A stretch of DNA of 64,000 nt from JANYCO01 sp031416415 (lineage in GTDB: Bacteria > Bacteroidota > Bacteroidia > Cytophagales > Cytophagaceae). Position 1 is the first letter of the stretch; the number at the start of each line of letters is the position of its first letter. Below the pieces are notes generated by a model, which was not told the DNA's origin, searched no databases, and saw nothing but the letters and a program-made list of their open reading frames with translations. The stretch is from contig JANOTP010000062.1 of the NCBI GenBank assembly GCA_031416415.1, forward strand, positions 23,918 to 87,917, given 5' to 3'. The translations under genes were made by a program, and so were the position numbers. Positions 62,001 through 64,000 of the stretch are shown piece after piece.

Positions 62001-64000
62001 TTTTAGTATGAAAATTAATTCTTCCTGTTGCTTGATCAAATGAATACTCAGCACCTGTTAAAGGAATTTTACCAATAAGAATATGAATATTTTCTTTTCT
62101 CGAAACATTTTTAACAAACGCGATTACATCTTCTTCGCAACTCAATGAAGTATACATTGAAACTGCAGGCTTCGTAATTTGTACTACAGGGGCAGGTATG
62201 CTTTTTTGCGATTGATTGCCACACACAAGTGTAATCTTGTCTGAAGCACCGCCAACTGGATTATTAACATTAACAACCAGATTCGACGTTCCAGCAATTG
62301 AAACTCTAATGGCAACCTGATTGCTATGTTTATCAAATACAATATTTTGCAAACCCATTTGAACTCCATTTAAAAGAACTTGTATATTTTCTTTTGCAGG
62401 AACATATGTAACATATGCAGTAACGACTTCCTCGCAAGAAGCAGAAACATAAGGATTTTCAGCTGGGTTTCTAATCTCAACCGTTGGTGCTTTTGGCGAT
62501 ACAACAGGAGGTTGACAGCGTATTTCAGTCATGTCACTAGTTTTTCCTCCTTCGTTGAAAACAAATATTTGTATGAAAGTAGCTTTGGAGATGTTGGTAT
62601 TAAAAGATATTTCCTGTGTTGTTGGATTATAATCAAACAAAGAAGCATATAGCGGATTGTTGTTAATCACCACGCTAATCTGTGATTTGTCTGTTACATT
62701 TTTAACCTTTGCTACAATTGTTTCATAACACGTAGTTGAAATAAAAGGATTAATAGATGGTCTAACAATACTTACCTCGGGCCCTGGCACAACAGGCACA
62801 ACAACTGGAGGAGTACATTTTATATTTATTACTTTACTGTCTTCTCCTTTTGCATTTCTAATTTTAATAACTACAACCGTATTTGCCGAACTGTTAACCA
62901 AAAAATTAAGAGTGCCGTTACTTGAATTATAACTATACTGCCCTGGGGACAATAGCCGCCCATCTATTTCAACCGCAATAGATTGCTTCTGATCTAAATG
63001 TTGTAACCTAGCTTTAATTTCCACGCTACAATCAGTTGTTGAATAAGAACTTTGCTGAGGGAAAACCATCTCAATAATAGGCTTTGGCAATTGAGGGGTG
63101 GCGGCAGGAATACAATTTACTTTAATTGTTTTACTTACCGTACCTGTACCGTTTGTTGCCGACACAATAAAAACGGAATTACTAGTTAATACTCTTGAAA
63201 ACGTAATAACCCCAGACGAGCTATAATTATAATCTGAAATCACAGAACCATCCTGCCTAACTTCAATAGAATTTCTCCCTCCCACATTGCGCACACGCAC
63301 GCTCATGGCCACTTTACAGTCTACGGCTTCATATACCTCTGTAGTTGGAAATAACCATTCTATAACAGGCCTTTCTTCAATGACGCTGGTAGTATTGGTA
63401 TATCTTCCACCAAAAAGGCCAATATTCATATTCATATTGGTATAATGGTAAAGATCATTTTTCCCAGAAAGGGTATTATCATTTTTCCAACGCTGACCGT
63501 CTAATAAGTCTGTTTTAGGAAATGTTACTTTATGTTCAAATCCGATCCAAAAATTGGGTACTACACGAAAACTAATACCACCACCAAACGATGGCGCAAA
63601 AACATATTTTCTACTTTTGCCCCCTTCCGCAGCGGTTTCATAATTATTGTCTTTAAGAGTTTTTAAATCTTGTAACGCTATTGATTTACTTACTTCGGAA
63701 ACGGTACTATAATCGTACTGTGTACCATCACTATTCAATTGATCTATAGAAGTACTTGATCCTGCAGATCCTATACCACCAAAAATATATAGGTTTATTC
63801 CTTTTCGTGCACGAAGACGATTTGTATTTAATAATAATTCGAGGTCAAAATCATGAATACTCGTTTTATAATTTTGGTAAACATACCCTAAAGAAGAGGC
63901 ATAATTGGCTTCGTTACCATTGGTGCCATTTAATGCATTATTGTTAATAATTCCATATGATCTTTTATAATCTTGTCCAGACGTAGAAGTATATAAATAC
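56086..64000 (-). CDS. Giant outer-membrane barrel protein with 15 Ig-like repeats, beta-solenoid and Glu/Lys helix (partial, 5' end beyond right edge)
   Basis: The frame is open from the stop at 56086 to the window edge (at least 2637 residues); a TTG at 63738 is only internal. From N to C: a beta-barrel region (GINLYIFGGIG, FAPSFGGGISFRVVPNFWIG, NMNMNIGLF); fourteen tandem Ig-like repeats of about 98 residues (63369-59260); a Gly/Asn/Ser-rich solenoid (about 59235-58385); a fifteenth Ig repeat (58356-58063); a folded domain of about 190 residues (58060-57490); then a long Glu/Lys/Arg-rich helix to the end, interrupted by a CHKPPGNPDN module (57118-57232). Each Ig repeat has two Cys, near C18 and C89, possibly disulfide-bonded. 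No T9SS or OmpA domain ends it; it stops at EKAQPENNGQ. It is probably a stalk or a tether to the cell wall. Confidence 0.85.
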   Translation of the reverse strand, partial: YLYTSTSGQDYKRSYGIINNNALNGTNGNEANYASSLGYVYQNYKTSIHDFDLELLLNTNRLRARKGINLYIFGGIGSAGSSTSIDQLNSDGTQYDYSTVSEVSKSIALQDLKTLKDNNYETAAEGGKSRKYVFAPSFGGGISFRVVPNFWIGFEHKVTFPKTDLLDGQRWKNDNTLSGKNDLYHYTNMNMNIGLFGGRYTNTTSVIEERPVIEWLFPTTEVYEAVDCKVAMSVRVRNVGGRNSIEVRQDGSVISDYNYSSSGVITFSRVLTSNSVFIVSATNGTGTVSKTIKVNCIPAATPQLPKPIIEMVFPQQSSYSTTDCSVEIKARLQHLDQKQSIAVEIDGRLLSPGQYSYNSSNGTLNFLVNSSANTVVVIKIRNAKGEDSKVINIKCTPPVVVPVVPGPEVSIVRPSINPFISTTCYETIVAKVKNVTDKSQISVVINNNPLYASLFDYNPTTQEISFNTNISKATFIQIFVFNEGGKTSDMTEIRCQPPVVSPKAPTVEIRNPAENPYVSASCEEVVTAYVTYVPAKENIQVLLNGVQMGLQNIVFDKHSNQVAIRVSIAGTSNLVVNVNNPVGGASDKITLVCGNQSQKSIPAPVVQITKPAVSMYTSLSCEEDVIAFVKNVSRKENIHILIGKIPLTGAEYSFDQATGRINFHTKIASDLQISIDAVNEVGKAHDGVTISCSPVVPVVPIPTVQINSPSLSPYISVNCEEDVIALVRNVKTKDNIQVFVNTVPLKAMEFTFDPTTGKLLFHTVITASANISINVFNESGKASAATIINCAPKKEKVPAPTVQITSPSLDPFISVKCEEDIFATVRNVKSKEDIKVSVNNIPLVTDQYTYDAPTGRLTFHLSIKQTNAVVITATNETGVATDKVTLTCAPPKEKIPAPTVQVTAPTIDPYISLTCEEDVMATVRNVKAKENILILINATPLSSDAFTFDPTSGRVAFHLNVKEVNTIVITATNESGTASDKTTISCASKKGTIPAPTVQITSPTIDPYISLSCEEDLVAIVRNVKSKDNIKVVVNTVDMPSDDYSFEPTTGRLTFHLSIKQANAVTITAINETGVATDKVTVSCVLQKEKAPAPTVQIMTPSIDPYISISCDENVTATVRNVKLKENIFVVVNGVTLPADQLTFDATTGKLSFHLYIKEPNAIVITATNETGVATDKVTITCAPPKEKIPAPSVQITKPSQDPFISIACEEDVNATVRNVKSKENIQVTVNNVALLKDDYMYDASNGLLSFHLSLKTPNAVVITATNESGVASDKISITCAPTKEKIPEPTVQITKPTIDPYISITCEEDINATVRNIKLKEKIQVIVNNLPLPSDQFTFDASTGSLSFHLSVKDPNAIVITATNESGVASDKITITCAPPKEKVPSPTIQITLPSSDPHASVKCEEDIVAFVRNVKSKDNISIAANGIALPSENYSYDASTGSLTFHLLIKQATIVSITATNESGSVSDKITINCVPPKVVVPIPVVKIITPSTDPYVSIDCEESIVLSVKNVIDNNNIKITVNNHPLYPEQYTLDPSTKNITFKVKIDKTAIIVVSATNESGTATDQVTLTCTPPKVDPVIVLPPFAEGNDCPTSSPSKYVDCESCHFSDEDGKTNLTIESGKKVCIKGTYIGQITMNGGMLVICGNAKPSSLNFNSGTIVINGEATFGSLNLNNSSCTVRNFGKLTLQGTTFNGRMENYGHMTVGSDCNVNTQGVFKNTGQITIKGSVNNGNIICNSGTMNVGASLHNNSGGSFVNSCRVIVANEFHNNTNFENNGYVKSGGKTVINGGSTFNVSGGNKLEAGSLDFNGVISGVGSGCASVLVSGQTVINGGASLLGKVSLCDANGIEQNNSGGKITSTCNCSITSTDCVPENPVIVKEPIPTVQITSPAVATYTSISCEEIIVATVKNIKDKTDVKITINDVELPSEKFSFDATTGKVTVTVKFDKTSTVLLAATNESGTASDKVTLNCTPPKADDKKVIFDIEKGTVIPKQCYKASVTVLGCALKEGGVGIDYPVITQVKFGTTTVDPFGVYTGYNKASNVNDHVVHTWNSPQPIPANTAISVKAKSINPKTNVLLYERNSSSVDPFVKVLRNGETVPLISGFAGQADVEVFLKGYIVDGKVNIEPNQAIYLFELGTNSTTSKSNDLQDCVVLVTLTPVESSVNCSGINEEDERIKREAEEKKIKEEADKVQKAKEEVDRIQKEKEIQAQKLKDEAEKKQREKEELAKQQKAKEDDEKAKKEKEEADKANEKVTICHKPPGNPDNCQNITISRSTLKAHLDHGDHLGECTEEEINKLKKKEEEAERQQKIKDEADRVEREKGEAEKQKKAKDEADRIAREKVELDKQQKFKDEAEKIEREKVEAERQKKAKDEADRIERVKEESDKQQKAKDEAARIEREKVEAERQKKAKDEADRIEREKEESDKQQKVKDEAARIEREKIEAERQKKAKDEADRIEREKEESDKQQRVKDEADKIERDKLEAERQQKAKDEADRIERVKEESDKQQKIKDEADRIERAKGEAERQQKASEEAERIQKAKEESDKRQAEQDEAEKQEKIKQDEIRIQKAKEEAEKKRQQQELLNKQKQEKEEADKKQREKEQAEKEQQEKDEADKKAKEEAEKAQPENNGQ
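56335..57054 (-). repeat. 60-bp (20-residue) tandem repeat, 12 units, encoding Glu/Lys-rich helix
   Basis: Units start with KDEADRIEREK and alternate between an AERQKKA ending and an ESDKQQK ending, so there is also a 120-bp higher-order period. Few hydrophobic residues are present and charges alternate, as in single alpha-helix (ER/K) domains. Confidence 0.85.
57118..57232 (-). other. CHKPPGNP-type module within the helix region
   Basis: KVTICHKPPGNPDN, ITISRSTLKAHLDHG and DHLGEC form a compact Cys/His module seen in many bacterial surface proteins. His and Cys could bind a metal ion; that is inference. Confidence 0.8.
58385..59235 (-). other. Gly/Asn/Thr-rich solenoid region of the giant protein
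   Basis: Short rungs of similar length alternate hydrophobic and small polar residues (MNGGMLVICGN, LNFNSGTIVINGEATFG, ITIKGSVNNGNIICNSGTMNV). This suggests a parallel beta-helix, inserted between Ig repeats 14 and 15. Confidence 0.7.
59260..63369 (-). repeat. Tandem array of 14 about-294-bp repeats encoding Ig-like domains
   Basis: Units begin P(T/V)VQI(T/N)xPS, have (C)EEDxxAxVRNVK, a FDxxTGxLxFH strand, ITATNESGxAxDK and end CAPPKEKxPA. Units 6-13 are the most alike; the barrel-proximal units 1-4 have diverged most, as expected if the array expanded in its middle. Confidence 0.85.

Noticed and set aside
56335..63369. Possible CRISPR-like periodicity in the right part of the window
   Set aside because: The 60-bp and 294-bp periods are tandem coding repeats without distinct spacers, in an uninterrupted frame.
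63736..63738. TTG as start codon of the giant gene
   Set aside because: The frame is open upstream to 64000 and encodes more barrel sequence, so the gene begins outside the window.

Overview
The window looks like a chromosomal segment of an AT-rich member of the Bacteroidota. The evidence is a type IX secretion sorting domain on a SprB-repeat protein, several copies of the TAnnTTTG -7 promoter element, near absence of Shine-Dalgarno sites, lipoproteins with SCKK-type lipoboxes, a long (1153 aa) isoleucyl-tRNA synthetase, a Bacteroidota-type GGGP synthase and outer-membrane beta-barrels with charged tails. I cannot name the genus. No rRNA, complete tRNA, CRISPR array, transposase or phage gene was seen; most of the window is ordinary chromosome.

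Layout. 1-2174: 5' part of a CHASE3-GAF histidine kinase cut by the left edge. 2.5-7 kb: a hypothetical gene, a secreted T9SS protein with five SprB repeats, a TPR membrane protein. 7-9.5 kb: pdhA diverging from recF and a dciA-like DUF721 gene. 9.6-17 kb: a barrel protein, then a surface-polysaccharide export and modification operon (ABC permease, ABC ATPase, two double-domain GT2 glycosyltransferases, a sulfotransferase). 17-21.2 kb: ileS-lspA. 21.5-26 kb: aldo-keto reductase, small lipoproteins, GGGP synthase and a histone H1-like gene with an exceptionally strong Shine-Dalgarno. 26.3-30.6 kb: lysA, a trpEG operon preceded by a leader peptide with three consecutive Trp codons and an attenuator, and a peroxiredoxin. 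30.7-37 kb: a kinase-less GAF/PAS sensor, a His-rich barrel protein, a lipoprotein, a glutamine amidotransferase, ybeY and ribH. 37-44.7 kb: mutS, a GDP-mannose dehydratase-like gene, a GT4 glycosyltransferase, a glycosyltransferase/pyruvyltransferase fusion and a pentapeptide-repeat gene. 44.7-52.3 kb: mixed housekeeping and hypothetical genes. 52.6-54.2 kb: an ECF sigma factor followed by a membrane protein joining an anti-sigma-like N-terminus to a trypsin-like protease. 54.5-56 kb: a tiny lipoprotein and an M28 peptidase. 56.1-64 kb: the 3' 7.9 kb of a giant repeat protein whose 5' end lies beyond the right edge.

Themes. The envelope dominates: three separate proteins join an outer-membrane barrel to a non-barrel C-terminal extension (acidic tail; His-rich linker plus regulatory domain; 15 Ig-like repeats, solenoid and coiled helix). 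Two glycan loci probably build and decorate surface polysaccharide. The most informative regulatory element is the trp attenuator. The most unusual proteins are the giant barrel/Ig/solenoid/helix protein and the sigma-linked protease. Many gene ends carry long, often perfect, hairpin terminators.
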